Shown here: in pieces, positions 1 through 9,881 of the stretch
How the letters are laid out: every line of letters begins with the position of its first letter
Numbering within the stretch: the stretch's first letter is position 1
Assembly: GCF_014203225.1 (NCBI RefSeq)
Contig: NZ_JACHIO010000002.1
Span: 62,001-126,000, forward strand
Length of the DNA stretch: 64,000 bases
From: Granulicella mallensis
GTDB taxonomy: Bacteria; Acidobacteriota; Terriglobia; Terriglobales; Acidobacteriaceae
Reading direction: 5' to 3'
Translations under genes and position numbers: made by a program
Notes under the pieces: generated by a model
Databases searched by the model: none
Told to the model about the DNA's origin: nothing
Seen by the model: the letters and a program-made list of their open reading frames with translations, nothing else

Positions 1-798
1 AGATATTCCCCTGAGGACTATCCCTGGATGTCGGACAAGATGGAGGTTCTCCGGCATGACTACCTTCTCCCCGAGCTTGATGCGGTAACGACTGCGGCAG
101 GTGTTACCGGAACGGTCGTCGTCCAGGCACAGCAAACGCTTGCGGAGACCGAGTGGCTTCTTTCGCTGGCGAAGGACAGCCAACGCATTCGCGGAGTAGT
201 GGGTTGGGCGCCGCTGGTAGAGCCAAAGATCGAAGCCTGTCTTGAAGAGATTGCGAAGCATCCGAAGTTGAAGGGGCTACGCCACATCCTGCAGGACGAG
301 GCTGACGATCGCTACATGCTGCGCGACGACTTCAATCGCGGCATCGCCTGCCTGCAGCAGTTCGATCTAAGGTATGACCTGCTGGTCTTTGAACGGCATC
401 TGCTGCAAACGATCGAGTTTGTAGATCGGCATCCCCAGCAGATCTTCATCCTCGACCACATCGCGAAGCCCCTGATCCGCGAGCAGGCGATGGAGCCATG
501 GAGATCGAATCTGCGTGAGCTTGCCCGGCGCGAGAACGTCTATTGCAAGCTCTCCGGCATGACGACGGAGGCGGACTGGAGTTCGTGGAGCGAGCAACAG
601 CTGTGGCCTTACATGGAGACTGTGCTTTCTGCCTTCGGCGCGGAGCGGCTCATGTTTGGTTCTGACTGGCCTGTACTCAATCTGGCGTCAGACTACACAG
701 CATGGATTGAGCTCGTGAGACGCGCGATTGCTAAACTCTCGCCGGACGAACAAGAGCAGATCATGGCGAAGACGGCAATAGAAGCTTATGGGCTCTGA
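1..798 (+). CDS. Amidohydrolase family protein (COG3618-like), 5' end outside window
   Basis: The reading frame is open from base 1, so the gene begins upstream; the first in-frame ATG at 28 is probably internal because the preceding residues RYSPEDYPW are typical of the family N-terminus. The protein is a TIM-barrel metal-dependent hydrolase of the amidohydrolase superfamily, the group that includes sugar lactonases such as L-fucono- and L-rhamnono-lactonase. Counting from the ATG at 28, visible motifs are LDHIAKP (142-148), KLSGM (174-178) and FGSDWPV (210-216), whose Asp213 is the expected metal-linked catalytic acid. No signal peptide can be judged. It converges on the next gene with an 8-bp gap. 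The exact substrate cannot be told; a sugar lactone is a reasonable guess given the carbohydrate genes around. Confidence 0.85.
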   Translation, partial: RYSPEDYPWMSDKMEVLRHDYLLPELDAVTTAAGVTGTVVVQAQQTLAETEWLLSLAKDSQRIRGVVGWAPLVEPKIEACLEEIAKHPKLKGLRHILQDEADDRYMLRDDFNRGIACLQQFDLRYDLLVFERHLLQTIEFVDRHPQQIFILDHIAKPLIREQAMEPWRSNLRELARRENVYCKLSGMTTEADWSSWSEQQLWPYMETVLSAFGAERLMFGSDWPVLNLASDYTAWIELVRRAIAKLSPDEQEQIMAKTAIEAYGL

Positions 799-806
799 AG
801 AGAAGG

Positions 807-2192
807 TTATCTTCGTGCGATGCGCTGGGAGATGATCACGGGGCGGGGAGCATTTGCGCCGATATTGCTTGTCTCCAGCAGCACTTCAAACGGAAGCACA
901 TTGCCCTTTGTGTCGAATACCTGATTCAACAGTGCGGCGGACGCATCGCTAAAGAGATAGTCTGCGGCGGCCTCCGTGCCGGCCATATTAATCCCCTCGA
1001 CAAGAAGGACGTGCCCGGTTCCATCCAGATTTGGCGCGACGGCGATTACGCCGAAGGTGCTGCGCGAGGGATCAGTCTGGTTCGTCTCGTAATACGGCTT
1101 TTCCCCGGGCAGCGGGTGGAGATTGTGGATGACTACATTGTTCGCCTTCTGGGGCCACTCGAACTGAAAGTTCAAGTCTTTCTGAAAGAGCTCTGCCCAC
1201 GGGTTGGAATCGAGAGAACCCAGCAGGATGACATTGGATTGCTTCAAGTCGTCCAGCGTCACTTCACGCGCGTAGCGCACCTTGAATCGATTTCTTACTA
1301 CAGAGGGAAGCTGAGAGATCGATAGAACAAGATGGAGATCGACAACGCTGGTGTAGCGGCGGCTTCCCAGCTCGTTCACGATCTCCGGAGTAATGCCGGC
1401 AGGGACAGAGATGTCCTTGTGATACTCCCCGGCAACATAGTCCGCCAGATGAGTGTGCTTCCCGCTGAAATCCTGGTAGATGGCCAGACCGCTGTCGGCA
1501 GGAACCACCAGGGTATCGCGCGTTGGGCTGAAGAACACACTCCAGAAGCGGTTCGTTGCCGTTTGCGGCGGCTTAACCAGGTGAGCATCGCGAACCAAGA
1601 CAAAGAGCAGCGCGAGGAACAATACTGCACAGAGAGACTTGAGTGCCCAGGACGACCGGGCAGCTGTCATGGACGTATTCGGCGATGCCGGAAAGGGTTC
1701 CTTGTCCTCTTGCAGATAAGGGCCATGAGGCTGCGGCTCAACGGCTGAGTAGCCTGGTTTGCTCTCCCCCACCATCGTGCCTTCTTCTACGAAGAGGGGG
1801 ACATAGCCTCCGCGGGGAACGACGATGCGGATCTTCTCGTCGATACCGTCTCCGGTGAAGTACTCATCGAGTCTCTGCCGCAGCAGGCGCGCATAGTTGC
1901 GGACGATGTTGTCGTCTCCGGGGTTGTAGCCCTGGGGACGCTCAAAGACATGTTCGCCAATCTGCTGCTCATTAATCTCGTCGCCCTGATCGAGCAGATG
2001 CTTCTCACAGATATAGAGGATGAAGCTGGTAAGGAATCTGGACTTGGCAAAGCCCTTGCTCGCAACGAGGCGTCTGGCGACCTGCCAGCGCGGATCTTCT
2101 TCAAGACTGACACGATCTTTAGCAGCCACCTTAACCAATGACGGTCTGGCATTGGAACTTGCTGTCGATCTGCCAATTGAAGTCTTTTCCAC
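807..2192 (-). CDS. Membrane-anchored winged-helix protein of unknown function
   Basis: A 461-residue protein with a GTG start at 2192 and no obvious ribosome binding site. Residues about 30-135 resemble the winged-helix module frequent in acidobacterial proteins, with the segments NIVRNYARLLRQRLDEYF and IVVPRGGYVPLF, the latter like the beta-hairpin wing of OmpR-type domains. One transmembrane helix follows at about 182-200. The C-terminal 250 residues would be periplasmic and contain no catalytic motif that I recognise. This is the topology of ToxR/CadC-like regulators, in which a cytoplasmic DNA-binding part is joined to an external sensor. That role is inference from architecture only. 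The gene is oriented divergently from the phospholipase-like gene at 2525. Confidence 0.8.
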   Translation of the reverse strand: MEKTSIGRSTASSNARPSLVKVAAKDRVSLEEDPRWQVARRLVASKGFAKSRFLTSFILYICEKHLLDQGDEINEQQIGEHVFERPQGYNPGDDNIVRNYARLLRQRLDEYFTGDGIDEKIRIVVPRGGYVPLFVEEGTMVGESKPGYSAVEPQPHGPYLQEDKEPFPASPNTSMTAARSSWALKSLCAVLFLALLFVLVRDAHLVKPPQTATNRFWSVFFSPTRDTLVVPADSGLAIYQDFSGKHTHLADYVAGEYHKDISVPAGITPEIVNELGSRRYTSVVDLHLVLSISQLPSVVRNRFKVRYAREVTLDDLKQSNVILLGSLDSNPWAELFQKDLNFQFEWPQKANNVVIHNLHPLPGEKPYYETNQTDPSRSTFGVIAVAPNLDGTGHVLLVEGINMAGTEAAADYLFSDASAALLNQVFDTKGNVLPFEVLLETSNIGANAPRPVIISQRIARR

Positions 2193-2524
2193 TGTGATAA
2201 GTAGACACGCACACAGGAGTTTCCAATGTTACGGGAAAGTTAATCCGCATCTTTCGAAGATGACGGCTAATTACGGCAGCATCAAAATATTTTTTCAATG
2301 GCTACTGCAAGCCTTTATATTCCAGCAGATAGAAGTTTCCACCTCGCCCGACTTTACCCGCTTTACACCGTGGAACCCCCTAACAAAACAGGTCCAGCCC
2401 GCAGAAAATCAGGTGACAGAAAGAACTTGGCGAAGATGCGTCTCCAGGAGCCGGAAGTTTCTTCCTATCTCAGTGGCTGCAATCAACCAGACGGCTTGCG
2501 GGTTCTTTTCAGGACGACAGAAAG
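2193..2524. other. Divergent intergenic region
   Basis: The 332 bases between two divergently transcribed genes must hold both promoters. I see no convincing -35/-10 pair, hairpin or small gene; the reading frame crossing it on the plus strand lacks similarity to anything I know and overlaps the reverse-strand gene. Confidence 0.5.
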
Positions 2525-3706
2525 ATGGATGAGATGACGAAACTTCTGGCAACACTCTCCTTGCTCGCAATGGTTCCGCTCTGCGGTGTGGCGCAACAGG
2601 CAACGGCTGTCAGGCAGGATCGGACCTTGCGCATTAACCAGATTCAGGTGATCGGCAGCCACAACAGCTACCACACAGGGATTGCTCCGAGTGAGCGGAA
2701 GTTCATCGAACAGCAGAACCCCAAGGCCATGCGAGCACTCGATTATGCGCACGCTCCATTACCGGATCAGCTTACCGGTGGAGTCCGCCAGTTGGAGATC
2801 GACGTCTATGCGGATACCAAGGGCGGCCGCTATGCCCACCCGGCTATCGTCGACAACGTTGCGGCAGCGGGTCTGCCTGCTGATCCGGACTTCGATCCGA
2901 ACCACGAGATGGACAAGCCCGGCTTCAAGGTCATGCATGTGCTGGACTTCGACCAGCGCAGCTCCTGCCATACCTTCGTTGCCTGCCTGACGGTGATCAA
3001 ACAGTGGTCAAAGCAGCATCCCCGGCATGTGCCGATCTTCATCCTGGTCGAAACGAAGCAGGGAAGACCCGGCGCCGCGCCGATGGCTCATGGACCGGAG
3101 CCGTTCACCGCTGCGACCTTCGATGCGCTGGACGCCGAGATCCGTTCGGTCTTTACGGAGAAAGATATGGTTACTCCGGACCAGGTTCGGGGTAGCTACG
3201 ACACTCTGCGCGATGCAGTTCTCGCCAGTGGAAGCGGCACCCTGGGCAAGAAAGCCGGTGGCTGGCCCACGCTGGCGGAAGCCCGCGGCAAGGTGGTCTT
3301 CCTGATGGATCAGAGACCCGTGGAGGCCGTTTATACCGAAGGCCATCCCTCTCTTCGCGGTCGCGTGATCTTTACCAATGCCACCCCGGGTGCTCCGGAC
3401 GCAGCCTTTACAGAAGAGAACAGCGGAACGAAGGCAGAGATCGATGCGCTCGCCAAGCAGGGCTATCTGATTCGCACACGTACGGACGATGGCACCGAAG
3501 AGGCTCGCACCAATGACCGTACCCGCACCGAGCTGGCACTTTCCAGCGGGGCGCAGATGTTGAGCACGGACTATCCCTCTTCCGAGCCTTCGCAATGGAC
3601 GGGCTTTTTTGTTGGTTTGCCACACGGGCTCGTGGCGCGTTGCAACCCTGTGACGGCACCTGCGGGCTGTGTGGACTCGCTCCTTGAACCATCAAGCACG
3701 AAGTAA
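2525..3706 (+). CDS. Secreted Ca2+-dependent phosphoinositide phospholipase C-like protein
   Basis: A 393-residue protein with a signal peptide (hydrophobic stretch about 7-22, likely cleavage near AVAQ/GVAQ). It matches the Ca2+-dependent PI-PLC family found in bacteria, a TIM-barrel phosphodiesterase. The active-site signature IGSHNSYH lies at 43-50, giving the catalytic His, and the region LTGGVRQLEIDVYAD supplies the acidic metal ligands expected of the fold. HVLDFDQRSSC and PIFILVETKQG further on are conserved blocks of the same family. The protein is probably periplasmic or extracellular and hydrolyses a phosphodiester lipid or glycerophosphodiester. It stands alone; a TonB receptor gene begins 111 bases downstream. 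Confidence 0.85.
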   Translation: MDEMTKLLATLSLLAMVPLCGVAQQATAVRQDRTLRINQIQVIGSHNSYHTGIAPSERKFIEQQNPKAMRALDYAHAPLPDQLTGGVRQLEIDVYADTKGGRYAHPAIVDNVAAAGLPADPDFDPNHEMDKPGFKVMHVLDFDQRSSCHTFVACLTVIKQWSKQHPRHVPIFILVETKQGRPGAAPMAHGPEPFTAATFDALDAEIRSVFTEKDMVTPDQVRGSYDTLRDAVLASGSGTLGKKAGGWPTLAEARGKVVFLMDQRPVEAVYTEGHPSLRGRVIFTNATPGAPDAAFTEENSGTKAEIDALAKQGYLIRTRTDDGTEEARTNDRTRTELALSSGAQMLSTDYPSSEPSQWTGFFVGLPHGLVARCNPVTAPAGCVDSLLEPSSTK

Positions 3707-3817
3707 GAAAACCCAAATTCGGCCCTGACACCTATCGGCTTTATAGCGATCCCATCCGAGTCCTTCACGGAGCGCTTTGTCCTGAATGATTTTTACTCAC
3801 TTGCCCAGGAGGCACCT

Positions 3818-6800
3818 GTGTTCAGAAAGTCTATGTCGCTATCCAGTCCCAACGAACGGTTCCGCAGGCCTTTCGCCGCGAAGTTCCTGATCGAAGGACT
3901 GTCACGCGTTACATCCAGCTTTGCTCCCATCTCTCTCATGCTTTTTCTGTTCGTCGGCATGGTGATCATTCACCCCACCGCTCTTCGGGCACAATCGGAT
4001 AACTCCTCGATCGCGGGCACAATCACCGATCCTTCCGGCGCGGAGATCGGCCAGGCCTCTATCACCGTCACCAGTGAACTCAATGGCGCAGTGCATAAGA
4101 CTGCCAGCAATAAGTCGGGGTTTTATACGATCGCCGGACTTTCGCCGGGGAAATATACCGTCGCGGTTACAGCGCCGGGTTTTAGCACCGTAACGAAAAC
4201 GAATAACAACCTCGATCCATCGCTCCCTGCCACGGTCAATGTCATGCTCCCAGTTGGCAACGATACCGAACAGGTCGAAGTGACTGCGCAAGAGACAACA
4301 TTGCAGGCCGATACCGCCACGCTGGGAAGAGTGATCACCAGCAGCCAGGCGGATAACCTGCCACTCAATGGACGCAACCCCATCTACCTGGCGCTCACCA
4401 AAGCCGGTATCACCAGTATCACCAGCAACGTCTCGACACAGAGCTACAGCACGGGACTTGGCGCCATCAATATCAATGGCGCTCGTGAACGCGACAACCT
4501 GCTGACCTATGACGGCGCGGTGGCCGTCCGCATCCGTGCCAGCGGCGACTCGGTCGGCACCCCCGATCTGGACGCCGTGCAGGAGGTTCAGGTCCTCTCC
4601 ACCAACTACCCGGCAGAGTATGGCCGATCGATTGGCGGACAGATCCGCATCATCACAAAGAGCGGTGGCGACCGCTTCCACGGCAGCCTCTATGAGTATC
4701 TTCAGAACCCGGTTCTGAACGCGAATAGCTGGGTGCGCAACGATAACGCCAACAATTCAAACCCCAACTATCCAGCCGCGCTCAAAACCAACTCTGTAGC
4801 GCCGTTCACCTTCAACCAGTTTGGTTTTGTCTTCGACGGACCGCTCTATGTCCCGAAGGTTCTCCCCAAGGGCAAGGTCTTCTTCCTGTACTCTGAGGCC
4901 TTTGTTCATAACCCATCGCTCTCCACAGAAACCGATGCGGTGCCCAATGCGGCCTTCAGAACAGGCGACTTCAGTTCGCTGATTACCGGCAACCCAAAGA
5001 CCAATCACTACATCGCAGACCCAAAGCTGGCACCCCTTGTCTGCGACGTTGCAAATGGCGGTCCTGGATGTTTTCCCGGCAATATCATTCCTCAATCTCG
5101 CCTCAGCCCAAATGGCGTAGGTCTGCTTACCGCGTTCCCGACGCCGACGCCCGGCTTCCAGATCGGCGCGAACAACCTGCTGGAGACTGCAAGATATCCG
5201 ATTCATCAGGAGATCGACAGCGGCAACCTCGACATTATCCCGACAGACAAGGATTACATCCGCTTCCGCTTCATCCATTTCTTCTATTACGAGGTCAACC
5301 CGTTCGCGACCTCCAACTACGACATCGTTCCTCGTATCTATAACCGTCCGAACCAGACCGGTTCTCTCGACTGGGTCCACACCTTCGGCCCCCACAGTAC
5401 GAACGAGGTACTGTTCACGGCCAGCCACGACGCCGCTCGTCTGAGCATCGATACCTCCACGGGCACTTATAACCGCGCGGCTTACGGGATCAACTATCCC
5501 TATCTCTTTCCGCAGGGGAAGGACCTTCCGAATAAGATCCCGACCATCGCATTCGATACAACGGGGATTACGACGCTGGACGGCAGCACCTATCCTTCGC
5601 ACTCACAGGGCGAGATCTTCGATTACGCCGATACCTTTACACGCATCATCGGCAATCACATCCTGCGCGCCGGTGGACTGTACGAACGCGCGGGTGAGAA
5701 CGACGACGACCAGATCGCCTTCTCCAACGGCACGACCGGACAGACCAACAATCAAAACGGTAAGTTTGACTTCTCCAGCCTGACGACGGGCGGGACGGGG
5801 TATGACCTCGCGAACGCGGCACTGGGTATCTTCAATACCTACTCCGAAATTGGACCGCGCAACGAGACTCCCAGCCGCGCCAATATGTTCGAGTTCTTTG
5901 CACAGGACTCCTGGAAGGCCACGCCCAAGCTGCATCTCGAGTACGGTATTCGCTATAGCAGCATCCACCCGTTCTACAGCCTCTGGAATAACGCCGGCAC
6001 CTTTGATCCGGCCTTCTACAACGCCAACACGGCCGTGCAGGTAAGCCCTTCTACCGGTAATCCTATTGCCGGTAGCGGAGATCCTCTGGACGGTACCGTT
6101 CTCTTCGGCAACGGCTTTCCTTCCAGCGCAAACGGCCATGTCGCTATCGCATCGACGGGGCAGTACAACAATCTCTTCCACAACCTGCCTCGCGGTTACA
6201 TCCATGTGCAGAAGCTGCTGTTGCAGCCTCGTGTCGGCATTGCCTATTCGTTGAACAGCAAGACTGTTCTGCGCACGGGTTTTGGACGGTACACCAGCCG
6301 TCAGGGCACCTCGGACAGCGTCTTCCTGGGCGGCTTTGCCCCCTTGCAGCAGGTTGTTTCCATCTCCGGCGGCAGTGCGGACAACCCCGGTGGAACAGCG
6401 GCTGCAACAGGCTCTTACCCAACGCTGGCGGGTGAGATCAACCAGCAGTCGCCCCAGCCCGAAGCCTACATCTGGAACGTTTCGGTGGAACGCGAACTCG
6501 GCTTCGATACCGTCGCCGATATCTCATACGTCGGCCGTCACGCGCTGCATCAGCAGTTCGAAGCGGACGTCAATCAGGCCCCCGCGGGAAGCGCCTATCT
6601 GCCCACAGGCACCAACGGTGTCAACGCCTACCGGCCGTATAAGGGATATGCCGCCATCACCGAGGTCTACCAGGGAGATACCGCGTTCTATCAGGGGTTG
6701 CAGATCGACGTGAACCACCGCTTCAGCCATGGCCTCGGCTTCGGTGTTGCTTACACCTTTGCCCATTCGCGAGATTGCGGTTCCTTCCAGAAGAACTTTC

Positions 6801-7411
6801 TCCCCAATGCCGACGACACCAAAGGCCTCTGCGGAACGGCTGATTATGACGTCCGCCAGGTACTCGTCCTCAACTCCGTCTATCGCATCCCCTTCCGCAG
6901 CCACAGCCGTATCGCGAATGAAGCCCTGGGTGGTTGGCAGCTCTCGCAGGCCTACCAGTTCCAGACGGGTACTCCTCTCGAAGTCTTAACGACACAGGAT
7001 ATCGCCGGTGTTGGTGCGGGCTTCCAGGGACAGTTCCTTCAGATTACCCCTGGTGCAAACCTTCGTGGCAATGGTAAGTTCTCGAACGGCACCGACTCCA
7101 ACTTCTGGTTCAACACCACGAACAGCGATGGCAGCAAGATCTTTACAACGCCAACGCTGGGTACCTTTACCACCCAGCACAATCGCAACATTCTCTATGG
7201 CCCTGGGCAGGATAGCTTCAATGCCAGCTTGCAGAAGCGCTTCATGACCTACAAGGAGCAGTTCCTGTCCTTCCGGTTCGATGCCTTCGACTTTCCCAAC
7301 CATCCCAACCTCTCCGCTCCGGATTCCACCTATACGGATGCGGCTTTCGGCAGAGTCACCAGCAAGACAGGTCAGCGTGCAATGCAGGCCAGCCTTCGCT
7401 ACTCGTTCTAA
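3818..7411 (+). CDS. Oar-type TonB-dependent receptor (receptor 1)
   Basis: A 1197-residue outer-membrane receptor. The GTG start at 3818 is chosen because a perfect AGGAGG lies at 3807-3812. An N-terminal hydrophobic segment (about 37-54, ending ALRAQS) is the export signal. Residues about 63-148 form a carboxypeptidase-regulatory-like beta-sandwich (IAGTITDPSGAEI, GLSPGKYTVAV). A plug domain follows (LPLNGRNPIYLAL, ININGARERDN, QVLSTNYPAEYGRS). The rest is a large beta-barrel ending in an aromatic residue (SLRYSF), the usual outer-membrane insertion signal. Acidobacterial receptors of this kind act without SusD and probably import oligosaccharides or other large nutrients using TonB energy. 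A GH92 mannosidase follows 100 bases downstream, so the ligand may be a mannose-rich glycan; that is inference. Confidence 0.93.
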   Translation: MFRKSMSLSSPNERFRRPFAAKFLIEGLSRVTSSFAPISLMLFLFVGMVIIHPTALRAQSDNSSIAGTITDPSGAEIGQASITVTSELNGAVHKTASNKSGFYTIAGLSPGKYTVAVTAPGFSTVTKTNNNLDPSLPATVNVMLPVGNDTEQVEVTAQETTLQADTATLGRVITSSQADNLPLNGRNPIYLALTKAGITSITSNVSTQSYSTGLGAININGARERDNLLTYDGAVAVRIRASGDSVGTPDLDAVQEVQVLSTNYPAEYGRSIGGQIRIITKSGGDRFHGSLYEYLQNPVLNANSWVRNDNANNSNPNYPAALKTNSVAPFTFNQFGFVFDGPLYVPKVLPKGKVFFLYSEAFVHNPSLSTETDAVPNAAFRTGDFSSLITGNPKTNHYIADPKLAPLVCDVANGGPGCFPGNIIPQSRLSPNGVGLLTAFPTPTPGFQIGANNLLETARYPIHQEIDSGNLDIIPTDKDYIRFRFIHFFYYEVNPFATSNYDIVPRIYNRPNQTGSLDWVHTFGPHSTNEVLFTASHDAARLSIDTSTGTYNRAAYGINYPYLFPQGKDLPNKIPTIAFDTTGITTLDGSTYPSHSQGEIFDYADTFTRIIGNHILRAGGLYERAGENDDDQIAFSNGTTGQTNNQNGKFDFSSLTTGGTGYDLANAALGIFNTYSEIGPRNETPSRANMFEFFAQDSWKATPKLHLEYGIRYSSIHPFYSLWNNAGTFDPAFYNANTAVQVSPSTGNPIAGSGDPLDGTVLFGNGFPSSANGHVAIASTGQYNNLFHNLPRGYIHVQKLLLQPRVGIAYSLNSKTVLRTGFGRYTSRQGTSDSVFLGGFAPLQQVVSISGGSADNPGGTAAATGSYPTLAGEINQQSPQPEAYIWNVSVERELGFDTVADISYVGRHALHQQFEADVNQAPAGSAYLPTGTNGVNAYRPYKGYAAITEVYQGDTAFYQGLQIDVNHRFSHGLGFGVAYTFAHSRDCGSFQKNFLPNADDTKGLCGTADYDVRQVLVLNSVYRIPFRSHSRIANEALGGWQLSQAYQFQTGTPLEVLTTQDIAGVGAGFQGQFLQITPGANLRGNGKFSNGTDSNFWFNTTNSDGSKIFTTPTLGTFTTQHNRNILYGPGQDSFNASLQKRFMTYKEQFLSFRFDAFDFPNHPNLSAPDSTYTDAAFGRVTSKTGQRAMQASLRYSF

Positions 7412-7436
7412 CGGCTTATCCTTTGCTGGATAGTGT

Positions 7437-7460
7437 CGGGGCCTGTGTAAACAGGCCCCG
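7437..7460 (+). terminator. Hairpin terminator after TonB receptor 1
   Basis: CGGGGCCTGT (7437-7446) and ACAGGCCCCG (7451-7460) form a perfect 10-bp stem with a GTAA loop, 25 bases after the stop codon. Only a weak T-rich run follows, so termination may be partial and the GH92 gene could be read through. Confidence 0.75.
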
Positions 7461-7511
7461 ATAGTCTTATTAAGTCACCAGGTTGCAAATAGCTATTTCA
7501 AGGAACGATTC

Positions 7512-9830
7512 ATGATGCAAGGGAAGATGCAATTCATCCTTCGGCGTTCGATACAGCTCTCGCTCGGCGCTCTGCTGCTCGCTGCGCCCATGACAGGGCA
7601 GTCTGTCTCAACGCAAAAGACCGCGACCAAACCAACGCTGGATTACACCCACAACGTCGATCCCTTCATCGGTGTAGATTGGGGTGGCAATACATTTGTT
7701 GGTTCCGCCATTCCTTACGGCCTGGTCAAGATCGGCCCTGACATGGAGACCTTCGATGGCCGCCGCTCCGGCTTCGGTTATTCCAGCAATGGCAACATCC
7801 TCGGCTTTTCGCATCTGCACCTCAGTGGCGCGCAGGGCAAGTACGGCAATATCCTCGTCGCTCCTGTCACCGGTCCACTTAAGCTGGACGACATCAGAAC
7901 TCCACGCACCGACGAGGTCAACCAGGTCGGCTACTATGCGGCAAAGCTCACGCGCTATCAGGTCAAGGCTGAACTGACCAGCAGCCGCCGCGTCGGCTTC
8001 CATCGCTATGTGTTTCCAGCCTCCAAGCAGTCGCATCTTACGATCAACGTGGCCGCAGCCCTGGGCCTCGGGAATGATTGGCAGGCACAGAAGTTTCTCG
8101 GCGCTGAGATTCACCTCACCTCCAACCACGAGGCGCAGGGCGTAGCGCGCTTCATCGGCGGTTGGAATCGTGGCGGAGAGTACAAGGTCTACTACTACAT
8201 GGTGCTCGACACGCCTGCCGAAGCGACGCAGACCTGGACCGGAAGCACTCTCTCCGACGCGAAAGACGCTACCGTCGGAAACAGCACTCCTATCGGCGCG
8301 ACGTTCGATTACACGACGAAGGCCAACCAGGTGATCCAAGCCAAGGTAGGAATCTCCTTCATCAGCGCCGAGCAGGCGAAGCAGAACGTACAGCAGGAGA
8401 TTCCTGCGTGGAACTTCGCTACCGTTCATGCCGCGGCCAAGGCTCTCTGGAATACGGAGCTGGCGAAGTTGAGTCTTACCGGCGAGAACGATTCTCAGCG
8501 ACACCAGCTCTATTCGGCGATGTATCACATTATGCTGATGCCTACCGATCGCACCGGCGAGAACCCTGGCTGGAAGTCCAATGAACCTTACTACGATGAC
8601 TTCTACTGCATCTGGGATACGTTCCGCACCTCAAGCCCTCTGCTTACGTTGATCTCGCCCGATCGCCAGCGCGATATTATCCGCTCGCTGATCGACATCT
8701 ATCGCCATACGGGCTACATGCCCGACGCCCGTAGCGGCAATGACAACGGACGCACCCAAGGCGGCTCCAACGCCAACGTCGTTGTAGCCGATGCTTTCGT
8801 AAAAGGCCTCAAAGGTATCGACTTCGAGACAGCCTTCGCCGCCATGGTTCACGATGCAGAGGTGCCTCCCGCCGATCCGCAGAAGCAGGGAAGAGGCGGC
8901 CTGAAGGACTACAACCAGAAGGGGTATGTCACGCTGGCCAGTGAGCGTGCGGGTTCGCGCACCGCAGAGTATAGCTACGATGACTTCGCTATCGCGGAAG
9001 TAGCCTGCGGCCTCGGCAAGACGAAGGAGGCTGCGCTCTACTCCAGCCGCACGCATAACTTCGCGAACCTGTGGGACAAGGACATGACGGTCGAAGGCTT
9101 CAAGGGCTTTATGCGGCCACGCAATCCGGATGGCTCCTGGGCCGCACCGTATGTGGTTGTTCGCGGTACATGGCCGGACTTCTTCTATGAGGGCGATATC
9201 TGGACCTACTCCATCTATGCCCCGCAGGATATGCGCCGTCTGATCGAGTTAGCCGGGGGCAATGAGGCATTCGTCCGTCGCCTCGATTGGACGTTCCTGC
9301 GCCGTCACTTCGACGTCACCAACGAACCCGGCTTTATGCTTCCCGTGCTCTACAACTATGCCGGTCGTCCCGATAAGACTGCCGACATCGTTCACATGAC
9401 CCTTGAGAAAGCATTTACGGATACTCGCGCGGGCATTCCCGGCAATGATGATTCAGGTGCGATGTCGAGCTGGCTCATCTTCTCCACGCTGGGCCTCTTT
9501 CCTGTTGCCGGTCAGGATGTCTACCTGATCAGCACACCAAGCATTCCCGATGCTTCGCTCTCACTGGGCAACGGCAAGAAATTGCGCATCGTTGCGAAGA
9601 ACCTCGATGGAGATGGGCTCAATCGTTACGTACAGTCAGCCACACTCAATGGAGTGGACCTGCCGAACGCGTGGTTCCGTCATGCACAGATCAAGGATGG
9701 AGCCACTCTGGTTCTCACCATGGGACCGGCTCCCTCCGCCTGGGGTACGGTCACGCCGCCGCCTTCGATGAGCGATGCCGACTTCCATAGCTGTGTCGAC
9801 TGGAAGCTGCAGAACCACGCCTCCGAATAA
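7512..9830 (+). CDS. Secreted GH92 alpha-mannosidase
   Basis: A 772-residue glycoside hydrolase family 92 enzyme; the family contains calcium-dependent exo-alpha-mannosidases, mostly alpha-1,2. A signal peptide ends near residue 30. The typical N-terminal opening is present (VDPFIGVDWGGNTFVGSAIPYG cut here as VDPFIG and GNTFVG), followed by GFSHLHLSG. The C-terminal catalytic barrel includes IWDTFRT, the YEGDIWTYS block and GNDDSGAMSSW at about 643-653, which carries conserved acidic residues of the family. An AGGAA at about 7500-7504 precedes the ATG. The length is normal for GH92. Its position after TonB receptor 1 and before a sugar-type oxidoreductase and a GH3 enzyme suggests a role in degrading mannose-rich fungal or plant glycans. 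Confidence 0.95.
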   Translation: MMQGKMQFILRRSIQLSLGALLLAAPMTGQSVSTQKTATKPTLDYTHNVDPFIGVDWGGNTFVGSAIPYGLVKIGPDMETFDGRRSGFGYSSNGNILGFSHLHLSGAQGKYGNILVAPVTGPLKLDDIRTPRTDEVNQVGYYAAKLTRYQVKAELTSSRRVGFHRYVFPASKQSHLTINVAAALGLGNDWQAQKFLGAEIHLTSNHEAQGVARFIGGWNRGGEYKVYYYMVLDTPAEATQTWTGSTLSDAKDATVGNSTPIGATFDYTTKANQVIQAKVGISFISAEQAKQNVQQEIPAWNFATVHAAAKALWNTELAKLSLTGENDSQRHQLYSAMYHIMLMPTDRTGENPGWKSNEPYYDDFYCIWDTFRTSSPLLTLISPDRQRDIIRSLIDIYRHTGYMPDARSGNDNGRTQGGSNANVVVADAFVKGLKGIDFETAFAAMVHDAEVPPADPQKQGRGGLKDYNQKGYVTLASERAGSRTAEYSYDDFAIAEVACGLGKTKEAALYSSRTHNFANLWDKDMTVEGFKGFMRPRNPDGSWAAPYVVVRGTWPDFFYEGDIWTYSIYAPQDMRRLIELAGGNEAFVRRLDWTFLRRHFDVTNEPGFMLPVLYNYAGRPDKTADIVHMTLEKAFTDTRAGIPGNDDSGAMSSWLIFSTLGLFPVAGQDVYLISTPSIPDASLSLGNGKKLRIVAKNLDGDGLNRYVQSATLNGVDLPNAWFRHAQIKDGATLVLTMGPAPSAWGTVTPPPSMSDADFHSCVDWKLQNHASE

Positions 9831-9881
9831 CTACCAGTGTGGGGAGTCGTTCATTGGTCGAAGATGGAGAACGTTCCGAAT

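Noticed and set aside
2020-2532. 170-codon frame on the plus strand
   Set aside because: It overlaps the reverse-strand winged-helix gene, has no family similarity and no ribosome binding site.
3902-7303. Long antisense frames inside the TonB receptor genes
   Set aside because: They are mirror frames caused by high GC and codon bias in the real genes; none has a domain.
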